From contig PENC01000009.1 in NCBI GenBank assembly GCA_003674045.1, positions 186,001 through 250,000 on the forward strand: a DNA stretch of 64,000 nucleotides, in the 5' to 3' direction. Numbering within the stretch: position 1 is the stretch's first letter; the number at the start of each line of letters is the position of its first letter. The stretch comes from Streptomyces griseocarneus (GTDB taxonomy: Bacteria; Actinomycetota; Actinomycetes; Streptomycetales; Streptomycetaceae). This document shows positions 17,099 to 25,701 of this stretch, piece after piece. The translations under genes were made by a program, and so were the position numbers. The notes beneath the pieces were generated by a model that was given only the letters and a program-made list of their open reading frames with translations, was not told the origin of the DNA and ran no database searches.

Positions 17099-17794
17099 GT
17101 GATCCGTGTTGCGGTGGTGGACGACGAGCAGCTCGTCCGGTCCGGGCTGCGGATGATCCTGGGCACGGCCCCGGACATCGAGGTCGTCGCGGACTGCGGC
17201 GGGGGCGAGGCCGTCGGCACCGTGCGCGACTGCGCCCCGGACGTCGTCCTGCTCGACATCCGGATGCCCGACGTCGACGGGCTGACCGTGCTGCGCGCCC
17301 TGCGCGAGCAGCTGCCCCGGCCGCCCGCGGTCGCCATGCTCACCACGTTCGACGCGAACGAGTACCTGGCGGCGGCGCTGCGCGGCGGGGCCACCGGCTT
17401 CCTGCTGAAGGACACGGACCCGCAGCAGCTCGTCCAGGCCGTGCGGACGCTCGCGGCAGGGGGCAGCGTCCTCGACCCGGGGGTGACCCGGGCGGTGATC
17501 GGCGGCTACCTCGCCGCGGAGGCCGAGACGAGTGCCGCCCACGCGGTGGCGGCACTGACCCCGCGCGAGCGCGAGGTCCTCGCGCTCCTGGGCGCGGGAC
17601 TGGCGAACCCCCAGATCGCCGAACGGATGGGGCTGGCCCCCAGCACCGTCAAGGACCACGTACGGGCCCTCCTGGGCAAGCTGGGCGGCCTCAACCGGGT
17701 CCAGGCCGCGATCGTCGCCGACCGCGCGGGGCTGGTCGCGGATCCCCCGCCCGTGCCGCCCCGCCCCGATGACCGGCAGGACGGCGCGCGGTGA
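17099..17794 (+). CDS. NarL/LuxR-family response regulator
   Basis: 231 residues from GTG at 17099. The receiver domain has the acidic pair DDE near residue 8, the phospho-accepting aspartate in VVLLDIRMPDVDG (about residue 53), and the conserved lysine in FLLKDTD (about 103). The C-terminal LuxR helix-turn-helix reads LTPREREVLALLGAGLANPQ followed by IAERMGLAPSTVKDHV. Its stop overlaps the start of the histidine kinase gene by four bases (GTGA), so the two are translationally coupled and form a two-component system. Confidence 0.92.
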   Translation: MIRVAVVDDEQLVRSGLRMILGTAPDIEVVADCGGGEAVGTVRDCAPDVVLLDIRMPDVDGLTVLRALREQLPRPPAVAMLTTFDANEYLAAALRGGATGFLLKDTDPQQLVQAVRTLAAGGSVLDPGVTRAVIGGYLAAEAETSAAHAVAALTPREREVLALLGAGLANPQIAERMGLAPSTVKDHVRALLGKLGGLNRVQAAIVADRAGLVADPPPVPPRPDDRQDGAR

Positions 17795-18936
17795 CCGGAT
17801 CCGCCCGGCAGGCACTCGCGGGCCGCGTCCCCGACCGCGTGCGCCGGACGGCGCCCGTGTGGGTACCCGCGCTGCTCGCGGCGATCGACGCCCTGCTGGT
17901 CAACGGGGCGGGGCTGGGCACCGGCATGGGGGTGTCGCTGCTGGCCGCGGTGGCGCTGCTGTGGCGGCGGCGGTTCCCCGTCCTCGTCTTCCTGGTCACG
18001 CTGCCGGGGATCTACATCGGCTACATCTGGTTCGCGCCGATGATCGCGCTCTACACGGTGGCCTCGCTGCGCACCGACCGGCGGCTGCTCGCCGCGACGG
18101 GGCTGCTGCTGACGGTGGCGCACTTCCTGCCGTACCCCCTCTCGGAGTTCTCGCTCGCCGACCGCCGTCAGACCGCGCTGCTGCTCGTCGACGCGCTGGC
18201 CACCGGGGCGACGCCGATCGCCCTCGGGCTGCTCGCCCGTACGCGCCGCGAACTCGCCGCCCGGCTCGACGAACTGACCCGCAGCAGGGCCCGCGAGGAC
18301 CGTCTCCTCGCCGACCAGGTGCTGGCCACCGAGCGCGCCCGGCTGGCGCGGGAGATGCACGACGTCGTCGCCCACCAGGTGAGCCTGATCAGCCTGCAGG
18401 CGGGCGCCCTGCAGATCAGCACGCGGGACGAGCGGACGCGGGACGGGGCCACGAAGATCCGCGAACTGTCCGTGCGCACCCTGGAGGAGCTCCGCCACAT
18501 GGTGGGCATCCTGCGTGCCGCGGGTGCCGACACGGAGGAGCTCACCCCGCAGCCCGGCCTCACCGACCTGCCGCGGCTGATCGAGCTGTGTGGCATGGAC
18601 GTCACGTACGAGAACGTGTGCGCCCCGGCGGCCGAACGCCCGGAGGCCGTGGAGCGCGCGGCGTTCCGCACAGTGCAGGAGGCACTGACCAACGCCCGCA
18701 AGCACGCGCCCGGCGCGCGCGTACGCGTGCGCGTGGCCGGCACGGAGGCGGGACTGCTGGTCGAGGTCCGCAACGGCCCGCCGGACGCGACGGCCCCGGC
18801 CCCGGACCTGCCCGGCGGCGGCCACGGCCTGGTGGGCCTGCGCGAGCGCGCGCAGAGCCTGGGCGGCTCGCTGGAGGCGCACCGCACGGACGACGGCGGT
18901 TTCCTCGTACGGGCGGAACTCCCCCTGAACGGGTGA
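17791..18936 (+). CDS. sensor histidine kinase (HisKA_3 type)
   Basis: 381 residues. The N-terminal half (about 20-160) holds four to six transmembrane helices with no large external domain, so the stimulus is probably sensed in or at the membrane. The dimerisation/phospho-acceptor segment is LAREMHDVVAHQVSLISLQA, with the phosphorylated His in the first MHDVVAH. The ATPase domain has LTNARKHAPGA (N box) and GGGHGLVGLRERA (G box). It is coupled by GTGA overlap to the NarL-type regulator upstream. Targets are unknown; no adjacent transporter or resistance operon indicates them. Confidence 0.92.
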   Translation: MTGSARQALAGRVPDRVRRTAPVWVPALLAAIDALLVNGAGLGTGMGVSLLAAVALLWRRRFPVLVFLVTLPGIYIGYIWFAPMIALYTVASLRTDRRLLAATGLLLTVAHFLPYPLSEFSLADRRQTALLLVDALATGATPIALGLLARTRRELAARLDELTRSRAREDRLLADQVLATERARLAREMHDVVAHQVSLISLQAGALQISTRDERTRDGATKIRELSVRTLEELRHMVGILRAAGADTEELTPQPGLTDLPRLIELCGMDVTYENVCAPAAERPEAVERAAFRTVQEALTNARKHAPGARVRVRVAGTEAGLLVEVRNGPPDATAPAPDLPGGGHGLVGLRERAQSLGGSLEAHRTDDGGFLVRAELPLNG

Positions 18937-19019
18937 TCACCCGGACGGGTAAGACCGCCGCCGCGGGTGGACGACTGAGCAGGCTCGGCGAAGTCCGGTG
19001 CGGTTCGGCAGCGCCCCAA

Positions 19020-19074
19020 AGGGGCGCGGGGCTGTTTCGGTATGCGGCTCCGCCGCGCGGGCGCGACCAGCCAC
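19020..19074 (+). repeat. dispersed intergenic element, copy 2 (interrupted)
   Basis: AGGGGCGCGGGG, an unrelated insert of about 27 bp containing GGCTCCGCCGCGC, then GCGCGACCAGCCACGACGCA. It lies between convergent histidine-kinase and STAS genes, where a terminator would be expected. Confidence 0.65.
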
Positions 19075-19116
19075 GACGCACCCGCAGACGACGCACTGGA
19101 CTTCCCGGCGGAGCGC

Positions 19117-19497
19117 TCAGGCGGACAGCGGCTTCTCGTGGGCCGTCTCGTGGGTCGCCGCCTCCAGGTCGGGGTAGATGTCGAACAGCCTGCGCACCCC
19201 GAGCGCCGCGAGGACCCTGTTGACGTGCGAGCCGTCCGGTCCGCCCTGCGTCGGCAGGATGAGTCTCAGGCGCCCCTGACAGGAGCGCATCAGGCGGCGG
19301 GCGGCGATGAGCACGCCGACCCCGCTGGAGTCGCAGAAGCGGACCTCCGCGAGGTCGAGCACCAGGCTCCGGCGCCCCTCCGCGACCGCGTCGTGCACGC
19401 GTTGCCGGACCACCGGCGACGTCACCAGGTCCATCTCGCCGGAGACCAGGAGGACTGCCCAGTCTCCCTGCTCGGCGTCCTTCACCTTCAGCGTCAC
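19117..19497 (-). CDS. STAS-domain anti-sigma-factor antagonist
   Basis: A 126-residue single STAS domain. It has VLLVSGEMDLVTSPVVRQRV and the phosphorylation-site loop VRFCDSSGVGVLIAAR, whose DSSG serine is normally phosphorylated by an anti-sigma kinase (SpoIIAA/RsbV mechanism). When unphosphorylated, such proteins bind the kinase and free a sigma factor. No RsbW-type kinase gene is next to it; the neighbours are a two-component system (convergent) and an ECF sigma gene (divergent). The partner must therefore be encoded elsewhere. Confidence 0.88.
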   Translation of the reverse strand: MTLKVKDAEQGDWAVLLVSGEMDLVTSPVVRQRVHDAVAEGRRSLVLDLAEVRFCDSSGVGVLIAARRLMRSCQGRLRLILPTQGGPDGSHVNRVLAALGVRRLFDIYPDLEAATHETAHEKPLSA

Positions 19498-19953
19498 GCG
19501 CTCGAAGCCCCTTCGCTCGGTCCCTCGTTCACCGGAACGGACCCTTCCGCGGTTGCGGCTGCCCGATCGCTCCCGCGTGAAACACCCAGCGGCAACCGGC
19601 CCTCAACGAGCCTATGCCCAGCTCGAACCTTGAATTCTCCTAGATCCGGTCACACACGCATAACACATCGGCACATTCGCGCACGTACGATCTATAACGA
19701 TCGGACACTGGTGCGGAAAGTGACCGCGGCAATACCATCCGCAGCCGATCACCGCTCGCCTTTGCCGCAACGCGGCTGCGATGTCGGACCCGGCGACTAG
19801 ATTTCAAGAAGCATGTGACGCCGAGCACAAGCACGAGCGACCATCAGTACGTCGCACGCGCTGTCGATGCGGCGGTTCCCGGCGGACATGACACAGCGGA
19901 CATGACACACACGGCAGAGGCGCAGGCTGCGCAGGACGCACGGAGGGGGCGGC
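19498..19953. other. gene-free 456-bp divergent promoter region (STAS / ECF sigma)
   Basis: Locally AT-richer than the surroundings, including GATCTATAACGATCGG near 19690, which could supply a -10 box. It ends with a tandem 14-bp repeat 45 bp before the sigma gene. No convincing gene is present. Confidence 0.55.
19882..19909 (+). repeat. tandem 14-bp repeat in the ECF sigma leader
   Basis: GCGGACATGACACA occurs twice head to tail (19882-19895 and 19896-19909), ending 44 bp before the ATG of the sigma gene. Its place in the leader suggests a regulator-binding or translational element, but nothing proves it. Confidence 0.7.
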
Positions 19954-20517
19954 ATGGCGACGGACGCACCACCCAAGTGGGACCGCAAGATGCAACAGCG
20001 GCTCGCCCACGGTGAGGCGGCGGCGCTCGGCGAGCTCTACGACCGCTTCGCCTCCCTCGTCCACGCGCAGGCCCACCGGGTCCTCGGCTGCGAGAGCGGC
20101 GCCGACCGCGTCACCCGTGACGTCTTCGGCTACGTCTGGGAGCACCCCGGCGCGTACGACCCGAAGCAGGGCTCCCTGCGCTCCTGGATCGCCGACCTCA
20201 CCCATCAACGGGCGGTCGAGCGCCTCCGGCAGTCGCAGGAGGACGGGCGCAGCACCCCGGAGGAGATCGAGGAGAAGGTCCGCGCGGCCTCCGCGGCCGC
20301 CCGCGCCGACTACATCGTCACCTCGATGCCCGCCCCGCTGCGTGCCGCGCTGGACCTCGCCTACCGGCGCCGCCTCGACTACCGCCAGGCCGCGGCCGAC
20401 CTCGGCGTCACCGAGGAGGAGGCCCGGCGCAGGCTGCGGCTCGGGCTGCAACTGCTGTCCACCGCGCACCGCGGCCCCCGCGCGGCGGCCCCACGCGTCC
20501 ACGGGAGCGCACGATGA
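19954..20517 (+). CDS. ECF-type RNA polymerase sigma factor
   Basis: 187 residues; the ATG follows GGAGGGGGCGGC. Region 2 spans about 15-85 (LGELYDRFASLVHAQAHRVL, then GSLRSWIADLTHQRAVERLR). Region 4 spans about 110-165 (MPAPLRAALDLAYRRRLDYR, then QAAADLGVTEEEARRRLR). The stop overlaps the start of a zinc-finger protein gene (ATGA), the standard sigma/anti-sigma coupling. It would direct RNA polymerase to a small regulon when its partner releases it. The stress sensed is unknown, though the partner's mycothiol-type domain hints at thiol or redox state. Confidence 0.88.
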   Translation: MATDAPPKWDRKMQQRLAHGEAAALGELYDRFASLVHAQAHRVLGCESGADRVTRDVFGYVWEHPGAYDPKQGSLRSWIADLTHQRAVERLRQSQEDGRSTPEEIEEKVRAASAAARADYIVTSMPAPLRAALDLAYRRRLDYRQAAADLGVTEEEARRRLRLGLQLLSTAHRGPRAAAPRVHGSAR

Positions 20518-21635
20518 CCGGCCCGGCCCCCACGCCCCACAAGGTGCTCAAGTCGCTGCTCGGCGCCTGGGCCCTGGCCGCCTGCTCCAGCGCCGAGACG
20601 GCCGCCGTCGAGGAGCACCTGACCGACTGCGCCGCCTGCGCCGAGGAAGCCGTACGACTGCGGGACGCGGTCTCCCTGCTGCACCCGGAGGACAGCCTCG
20701 ACCTCGATCCCCGGCTGCGCTCCCGCGTGCTGGCCTCCTGCCTCGGGCGGCGCCCGCCCCGGGTCCCCGTGCCGGACTGGGCCGCGCCGTACGACGCGGA
20801 GACCGCCCGGCTCGACGCCCTGCTGCGCGACATCGGCGAGGCGGAGTGGCGGGCGCCGGTGCGGCTGCGATGGTTCGACGGCGAGCGCTCCATGGCGCGC
20901 GACATCAGCGCGGCCGCGGTGATCGGCCACCTGCGCGCCGTGGACGGCCTGGTCGCCACCGGCCTCGGCCTGCCGGACCCGCTGGGCCCGGAGACGACCG
21001 CGGGCGGCTCGCCCGAGGAGCGCACCGAGGCGCTCTGGGCCCACGACCCGGACGGGCAGACACCCGGCGCGGCCCGCAGCGCCTGGCGCGCGCAGACCAC
21101 GGCGATGATCCGGGGCGTGTCGTTCGCGGACGGCGACGCGGCGGAGCGGTCCGTCCCGTACGGCCCGTTCAGCCTGTCCCTGCGGGACTCCTTCGTGGAC
21201 CGCGCCTTCGAGTGCTGGGTGCACGCGACGGACATCGCGGAGGCCGTCGACTATCCGTACGCCCCGCCCGCCCCCGGCCACCTGCGGCAGATGGTGGAGC
21301 TGGCGGCCCGGATGCTCCCGTCGGTGCTGGCGGGCCGCCGCCGCGCCGGGCTCGCCCCGCCGGCCCGCACGCTCGTCGCGGCGGGCGCCCCGGGCCGCTC
21401 CCTGCACCTGGAGGTCGAGGGCAGCGGCGGCGGCCACTGGCACATCCCGCTGGACTCCCCCGGCGCCCTCGGCTCACCGGAGGAGACGGTGGCCCACGTG
21501 GCGCTGGACGGCATCGAGTTCTGCCGCCTGGCCGCGGGCCACATACCCCCGGAGGAAGTGGCCGTCGGCCGGGACGGGGACGGCGAGGCCATCAGGGACG
21601 TCCTCCTGGCGACGGCGTCCCTGTCCCGGCTGTGA
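20514..21635 (+). CDS. zinc-finger anti-sigma factor fused to a mycothiol-dependent (MDMPI/DinB-like) domain
   Basis: 373 residues. The N-terminal 50 residues form an anti-sigma zinc finger with the ligand set H-x3-C-x2-C in EEHLTDCAACAEEA. After a linker, residues about 95-240 resemble the N-terminal DinB-like domain of mycothiol-dependent maleylpyruvate isomerases (TARLDALLRDIGEAEWRAPV, GHLRAVDGLVATGLG, FECWVHATDIAEA). A further C-terminal domain follows. No transmembrane helix is seen, so it acts in the cytoplasm. It is ATGA-coupled to the ECF sigma gene, so it most likely binds that sigma factor and lets go in response to a thiol or redox signal; the second part is inference. Confidence 0.8.
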   Translation: MTGPAPTPHKVLKSLLGAWALAACSSAETAAVEEHLTDCAACAEEAVRLRDAVSLLHPEDSLDLDPRLRSRVLASCLGRRPPRVPVPDWAAPYDAETARLDALLRDIGEAEWRAPVRLRWFDGERSMARDISAAAVIGHLRAVDGLVATGLGLPDPLGPETTAGGSPEERTEALWAHDPDGQTPGAARSAWRAQTTAMIRGVSFADGDAAERSVPYGPFSLSLRDSFVDRAFECWVHATDIAEAVDYPYAPPAPGHLRQMVELAARMLPSVLAGRRRAGLAPPARTLVAAGAPGRSLHLEVEGSGGGHWHIPLDSPGALGSPEETVAHVALDGIEFCRLAAGHIPPEEVAVGRDGDGEAIRDVLLATASLSRL

Positions 21636-21654
21636 AAAGTCCCCGACGGGAGGG

Positions 21655-22536
21655 TCAGTCGAAGACGACCGTGCGCCGCCCGTTGAGCAGCACACGGTGC
21701 TCGCTGTGCCACTTCACCGCACGGGCCAGCGCCTGGCACTCCACATCCCGGCCGATGGCCACGAGCTGGTCGGGGGTGACGTCGTGCCGCACGCGCTCGA
21801 CCTCCTGCTCGATGATCGGGCCCTCGTCGAGATCGGCCGTCACATAGTGCGCGGTGGCACCGATGAGCTTCACACCGCGTGCGTGGGCCTGGTGGTACGG
21901 GCGCGCACCCTTGAAGCTCGGCAGGAAGGAGTGGTGAATGTTGATGATCTTCCCGGAGAGGGCCTTGCACAGGTCGTCGGAGAGCACCTGCATATAGCGG
22001 GCCAGCACGACCAGCTCGACGTTCTCCGCCTGGACGAGCTCCAGCAGCCGCGCCTCGGCCTCCGGCTTGTTCTCCTTGGTCACCGGGATGTGGTGGAAGG
22101 GGACGCCGTACGAGCCGACGAGCTCGGCGAAGTCGGTGTGGTTGGAGACGACCGCCGCGATCTCGACCGGCAGGGCGCCGATCCGCGAGCGGAAGAGCAG
22201 GTCGTTGAGGCAGTGCCCGAACTTGGACACCATGAGGACGATGCGCATCTTCTCGTCGGCGCGGTGGATCTGCCAGTCCATCTGGAAGGTGTCACCGATC
22301 GCCGCGAAGCTGGCGCGCAGCTTCTCCAGCGTCACCGGGGCGTCCGCACCGAAGTGCACCCGCATGAAGAAGAGCCCGGTGTCGCGGTCGCCGAACTGCT
22401 GGCTGTCCTCGATGTTGCATCCGGTCATGAAGAGATAGCTGGACACCGCGTGCACGATGCCCTTCTTGTCCGGGCAGGAGAGGGTGAGGACGTACTGTTC
22501 CGGGGCCCCTTCGGTGGGGGACTGCGAGGCGTTCAT
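21655..22536 (-). CDS. purU: formyltetrahydrofolate deformylase
   Basis: 293 residues from ATG at 22536; a GTG six codons upstream is an alternative and neither start has a strong Shine-Dalgarno. An N-terminal ACT domain (YVLTLSCPDKKGIVHAVSSY) precedes a formyltransferase-fold catalytic domain. The catalytic domain has NIHHSFLPSFKGARPYHQA, GATAHYVTADLDEGPIIEQ and a conserved Asn-His-Asp set. The enzyme hydrolyses 10-formyltetrahydrofolate to formate plus tetrahydrofolate, balancing one-carbon units. The ACT domain probably binds glycine and methionine, as in Escherichia coli PurU. It is convergent with the anti-sigma gene, and a conserved hypothetical gene lies upstream on the same strand. 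Confidence 0.93.
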   Translation of the reverse strand: MNASQSPTEGAPEQYVLTLSCPDKKGIVHAVSSYLFMTGCNIEDSQQFGDRDTGLFFMRVHFGADAPVTLEKLRASFAAIGDTFQMDWQIHRADEKMRIVLMVSKFGHCLNDLLFRSRIGALPVEIAAVVSNHTDFAELVGSYGVPFHHIPVTKENKPEAEARLLELVQAENVELVVLARYMQVLSDDLCKALSGKIINIHHSFLPSFKGARPYHQAHARGVKLIGATAHYVTADLDEGPIIEQEVERVRHDVTPDQLVAIGRDVECQALARAVKWHSEHRVLLNGRRTVVFD

Positions 22537-22579
22537 AGCCCAATAGCGTCGCACATCCGGCGAGCCTCGAGGACCGCGC

Positions 22580-23074
22580 TCAGCGACCGCCGGTGGCCAG
22601 GGCCAGCACCTCGAGGGAGCGGGGCGGTACGTCCGGGTCGTCGCCGTCGCTCAGCGCCAGCCGCACATGGGCCTCACGCGCGGCCCGTACGGCCTCCGGC
22701 CAGCCGTGGTGCTCCAGGTACGCCGAGACGGGGGCGTCGGGGCCGACCTGGTGCATGATCCGCAGCACCCTGAGCACGGCGACGTCGACGACGGCGGCCT
22801 CGGCGGAGTCACGGAAGATCGTCCCGACGTACTTCTCGGCGGACCAGTTGTCCAGCCAGGTGTCCTCGACCAGCCGGTAGACGGCATCCGTCACGTCCCC
22901 GAAGCCCGCGTGCCCGGCGGCCCAGCACTCCTGCTGGAAGACCGGGTCCGAGAGCATGTGCAGCGCGGAGCGCACGTTCGCGCGCCAGCGCCACCACGGC
23001 ATGTCATTGAGCGGCATACCGTCCATGGTGGTCGAGCGGCGGGTGCGACGGGAGGACTTCTCGGAAGCTTGCAC
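22580..23074 (-). CDS. conserved streptomycete hypothetical protein
   Basis: About 164 residues from GTG at 23074; an in-frame ATG at 23026 is an alternative, and the upstream open frame is GC-bias only. A basic Ser/Arg-rich N-terminus is followed by a helical domain (LNDMPWWRWRANVRSALHML, then FQQECWAAGHAGFGDVTDAV). The rest is mostly helical with many acidic residues. I recognise it as a conserved companion of purU in Streptomyces but know no function. No signal peptide or membrane helix is visible. The gene ends 43 bp before the purU start on the same strand, so they may be co-transcribed. Confidence 0.65.
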   Translation of the reverse strand: MQASEKSSRRTRRSTTMDGMPLNDMPWWRWRANVRSALHMLSDPVFQQECWAAGHAGFGDVTDAVYRLVEDTWLDNWSAEKYVGTIFRDSAEAAVVDVAVLRVLRIMHQVGPDAPVSAYLEHHGWPEAVRAAREAHVRLALSDGDDPDVPPRSLEVLALATGGR

Positions 23075-23166
23075 GGACTCGATCGTACGTTCCCCTTCCG
23101 TATCCGCGGCCGGGGGACCAGGGGCTACGCCCGGGTACGGGCCGGTGGCCGCCGCGCCGCGAACGG

Positions 23167-24882
23167 TCAGAGCTGCGTCCACTTGTGCTGGCTCAGGTGG
23201 TACTTCTGCGCGATCGGGTTCCACAGATCGGCCGCCGCCTTCTTCGCCGCCGTCGCGTCGTCGCTCGCCTTGTCCCCCGCCGTGCTGTCGGCCGTCGGCT
23301 TGGGCCGGTTCTTCTCGCAGCCGCCCTTGGCCCCCGCCTGGTCGGCCCACGTCGCGTAGTGCGAGTCCGCCGACGACGAGGACTGCCACGCCTTCGTCAG
23401 CTGGGCCGAGAGCTCCGTGCTGTTGGGCAGCTTGTCGATCGTCGTCTGCTGGAGCCGGGTCAGGAGGTCGTCACGCTGCTTCGCCGCGTCCCGCAGATCA
23501 CCCGCCGACTTGCCGAGGTCCTTGCACTTCCGGGTCGAGTCCACGGCCTTGACCACGGCGTCCCGGCTGTTGTTGCTGTCCTTCAGCAGCGCGTCCAGCG
23601 CCGTCGCCTGGGCGAGCACCGGATCGTCGGCCTTCGGCGAGGCGTCCTTCCTGCCGTCGTCCGGCTTCGCCTCCGAGCCCGGGGCGGCCGAGCTCGCCGC
23701 CGTGTTCTGCTGATCGCTCTTCTTCTCGTCACCGCCGCCCCCGCTCAGCAGCGCCCCCGCGCCGAGACCGGCCGCGGCGCAGGCGGCGACCACGATGCCG
23801 ACGACCGCCGGGGTGGGCAGCTTCTTCTTCCGCGACGCGGCGGACCGCTCCGACCGCGACTGAGGCCGGGGCTGGGGCTGCGGCGGCTGCGGCACTCCCG
23901 CCTGGGGACCGCGCGGCGGCGGCACATGCCCCTGCCCGGGCTGCGGGAAACCCTGGGGCCTGTCCGACGCCGAGGCCGCTGCCGCGACAGAGCTCTCCCG
24001 GAACAGGCCGTCGAACTCGGCCGGTGTCGACCGCTCTCCCGTCCGGGCGAACGCCGCACCGGCCGGGGGTATGTGGGGCGGAGCCGAGGCGGGGGGCACA
24101 GGCCCGGGCGGTACGGCACCGGACGGCATGCCGACGGACGGCACGGGCGCCTGCCCGTAACCGTGCCCGTGCCCGGCCGGAGGCACAGGCGGCAGATACT
24201 GTGTGGCCGCCTCACCGGCACCACCGCCCCGCCCGTCCGTCACGGGCGGCAAGTACTGCGTCGCGACGGCGTCCACCGCGGCGGACGGCACGGGCGGCCC
24301 GTCCGTCACCGGCGGCAGGTACTGCGTGGCCGCCGCGGAGTCCTGCCCGTTGTCGACGGGCGTCAGGTACTGCGGCAGCTCCGGGCCGCCCGCCTGCGGC
24401 GGCAGAAGCTGAGTGGCATCGCCGGCACCGGCAGCGCCGAAGGCACCACCGGCCGCCCCGGGCTGCGCGTACGGCGCGGGCGGCAGCGGCGCCCCGGGCA
24501 CCGGCCCGTCACCCACGGGCGGCAGATACTGCGTGGCGGCCGAAGCGGCGTCCTGCGCACCAGGACCGGCGGCACTGCCGAGCACCGGCGGAAGATACTG
24601 CGTGGCATCGGAGTCCCCGGGCGTCATGCCGGACGCGCCGAAACCACCGGACGCAGCAGGCGCACCCGGCGGAACAACACCCCCGGCCGGTATCTCCGGC
24701 GGCAGCGGGACCCGCTGCGCGTCCGGCCCCCACGGCTGGCCCCAGGGGCGGCCGGGTTCGGGCGCGGGGGCGACCGCCTCGGCGTCCCATCGCTGGGTCT
24801 CCTGCTGAGCGGGCAGCACGACGCCCTCGCGCGGCACCTGCGCGGGAGGCCGCGGCGCGTTTCCCTGTCCGCTCTGCGTCAC
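23167..24882 (-). CDS. single-pass membrane protein with repeated ATQYLPPV motifs
   Basis: 571 residues from GTG at 24882, with GAGGAG 7 nt upstream. The N-terminal 320 residues are Pro/Gly/Ala-rich and probably disordered, with seven copies of an octamer: five exact ATQYLPPV plus ATQLLPPQ and PQYLTPV. A basic stretch (SRSERSAASRKKKLP) precedes one transmembrane helix (AVVGIVVAACAAAGLGAGAL). The extracellular C-terminal domain of about 190 residues is rich in Asp, Lys and Ser. The cytoplasmic repeats each present a Thr beside a Tyr-Leu-Pro-Pro turn, which could be phosphorylated or bound in a multivalent way. This is inference; no function is known to me. Confidence 0.75.
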   Translation of the reverse strand: MTQSGQGNAPRPPAQVPREGVVLPAQQETQRWDAEAVAPAPEPGRPWGQPWGPDAQRVPLPPEIPAGGVVPPGAPAASGGFGASGMTPGDSDATQYLPPVLGSAAGPGAQDAASAATQYLPPVGDGPVPGAPLPPAPYAQPGAAGGAFGAAGAGDATQLLPPQAGGPELPQYLTPVDNGQDSAAATQYLPPVTDGPPVPSAAVDAVATQYLPPVTDGRGGGAGEAATQYLPPVPPAGHGHGYGQAPVPSVGMPSGAVPPGPVPPASAPPHIPPAGAAFARTGERSTPAEFDGLFRESSVAAAASASDRPQGFPQPGQGHVPPPRGPQAGVPQPPQPQPRPQSRSERSAASRKKKLPTPAVVGIVVAACAAAGLGAGALLSGGGGDEKKSDQQNTAASSAAPGSEAKPDDGRKDASPKADDPVLAQATALDALLKDSNNSRDAVVKAVDSTRKCKDLGKSAGDLRDAAKQRDDLLTRLQQTTIDKLPNSTELSAQLTKAWQSSSSADSHYATWADQAGAKGGCEKNRPKPTADSTAGDKASDDATAAKKAAADLWNPIAQKYHLSQHKWTQL

Positions 24883-25229
24883 CGGGACTCCTCATGATGT
24901 ACGGGGACTTTACGGAAGCGTCCGTCACGCTACCGGGTCGCCGCCGCGCCATGCCATGCGCTCCGGACGGGTGTGACGAGACTCCGACTACGCGCTGTGA
25001 GCGGCCCGCCCCTCGGGGACACCTCCCACCGGAACGCCGCCGGAGCCGGGTACGCCACGGGTACGGCTCCAGGCAGACACGGCCCTCCGTCCACCGCCGT
25101 ACTGCGACAACGCCACTCGAACCAGCGGCGCGTCGTCCACAAGGTTGTCAAGCGGGCGTGCACGCCCCTGTCCGGTGCCCTACGGTGCTCCCAAGTGACC
25201 AGGAAAACATGGGCACAAGGAGGGGAAGA
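24883..25229. other. gene-free 347-bp divergent intergenic region
   Basis: It separates the starts of the repeat-bearing membrane protein and a small hypothetical gene, so it must hold both promoters. Beyond the ribosome-binding sites at either end I see no strong palindrome, tRNA or repeat. Confidence 0.5.
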
Positions 25230-25532
25230 GTGGACGAGGAGGAGGACCGGCGGCTGCGTGCGATCGCACCGGAGATCTCCCACACCACGATCGGGCTGAT
25301 GCGGACGGTCGTCGGTCTCGAACCGGCGGAACGCGTACCGGAGGAGGCCATGAAGGTGGCCGACGCCGTGCTGGCCAAGCACGGGACCGACGGGCTGCGC
25401 GTGCTCATCATGAGCCTGTCGGGCTGGATGGCGGTCGGCATCGAGAACGTCGCCCAGCTCACCCACCAGACCTACGAGGCCGTCATCGACAGCATCGAGC
25501 TGACCTGCCTGGAGGCCAACCCCGACGGCTGA
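25230..25532 (+). CDS. small conserved hypothetical protein
   Basis: 100 residues from GTG at 25230, chosen because AAGGAGG lies 6 nt upstream; the long open frame before it has no start signal. The protein starts with an acidic cap (DEEEDRRLRAIAP). It is otherwise predicted helical, with a moderately hydrophobic centre (GLRVLIMSLSGWMAVGIENV) that is too short and mixed to call a membrane helix. No family is recognised with confidence. It is divergent from the repeat-bearing membrane protein gene and has no operon partner. Confidence 0.7.
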   Translation: MDEEEDRRLRAIAPEISHTTIGLMRTVVGLEPAERVPEEAMKVADAVLAKHGTDGLRVLIMSLSGWMAVGIENVAQLTHQTYEAVIDSIELTCLEANPDG

Positions 25533-25578
25533 ACGGCAGCCGCGGCCACAGAGAGCCGTGGACAGTCGTGGGCAGCAC

Positions 25579-25610
25579 GGGCACACGGGCACACGGGCAC
25601 ACGGGCACAC
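25579..25610 (+). repeat. short tandem repeat, 8-bp unit x4
   Basis: GGGCACAC is repeated four times head to tail between convergent genes, directly after the small hypothetical gene. It may vary in copy number between strains. Confidence 0.75.
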
Positions 25611-25701
25611 GGAGACGCAAGGGCGGTAACGGGGAGGGCGGGGCCGCAAGGGAAGCCCCGCCCCACACCATCACAAATCGCCCCGAAAACTCCCTGAATC
25701 C

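Noticed and set aside
25579..25610. GGGCACAC repeats as a replication iteron
   Set aside because: Units are only 8 bp, lie between convergent core genes, and no Rep protein is near.
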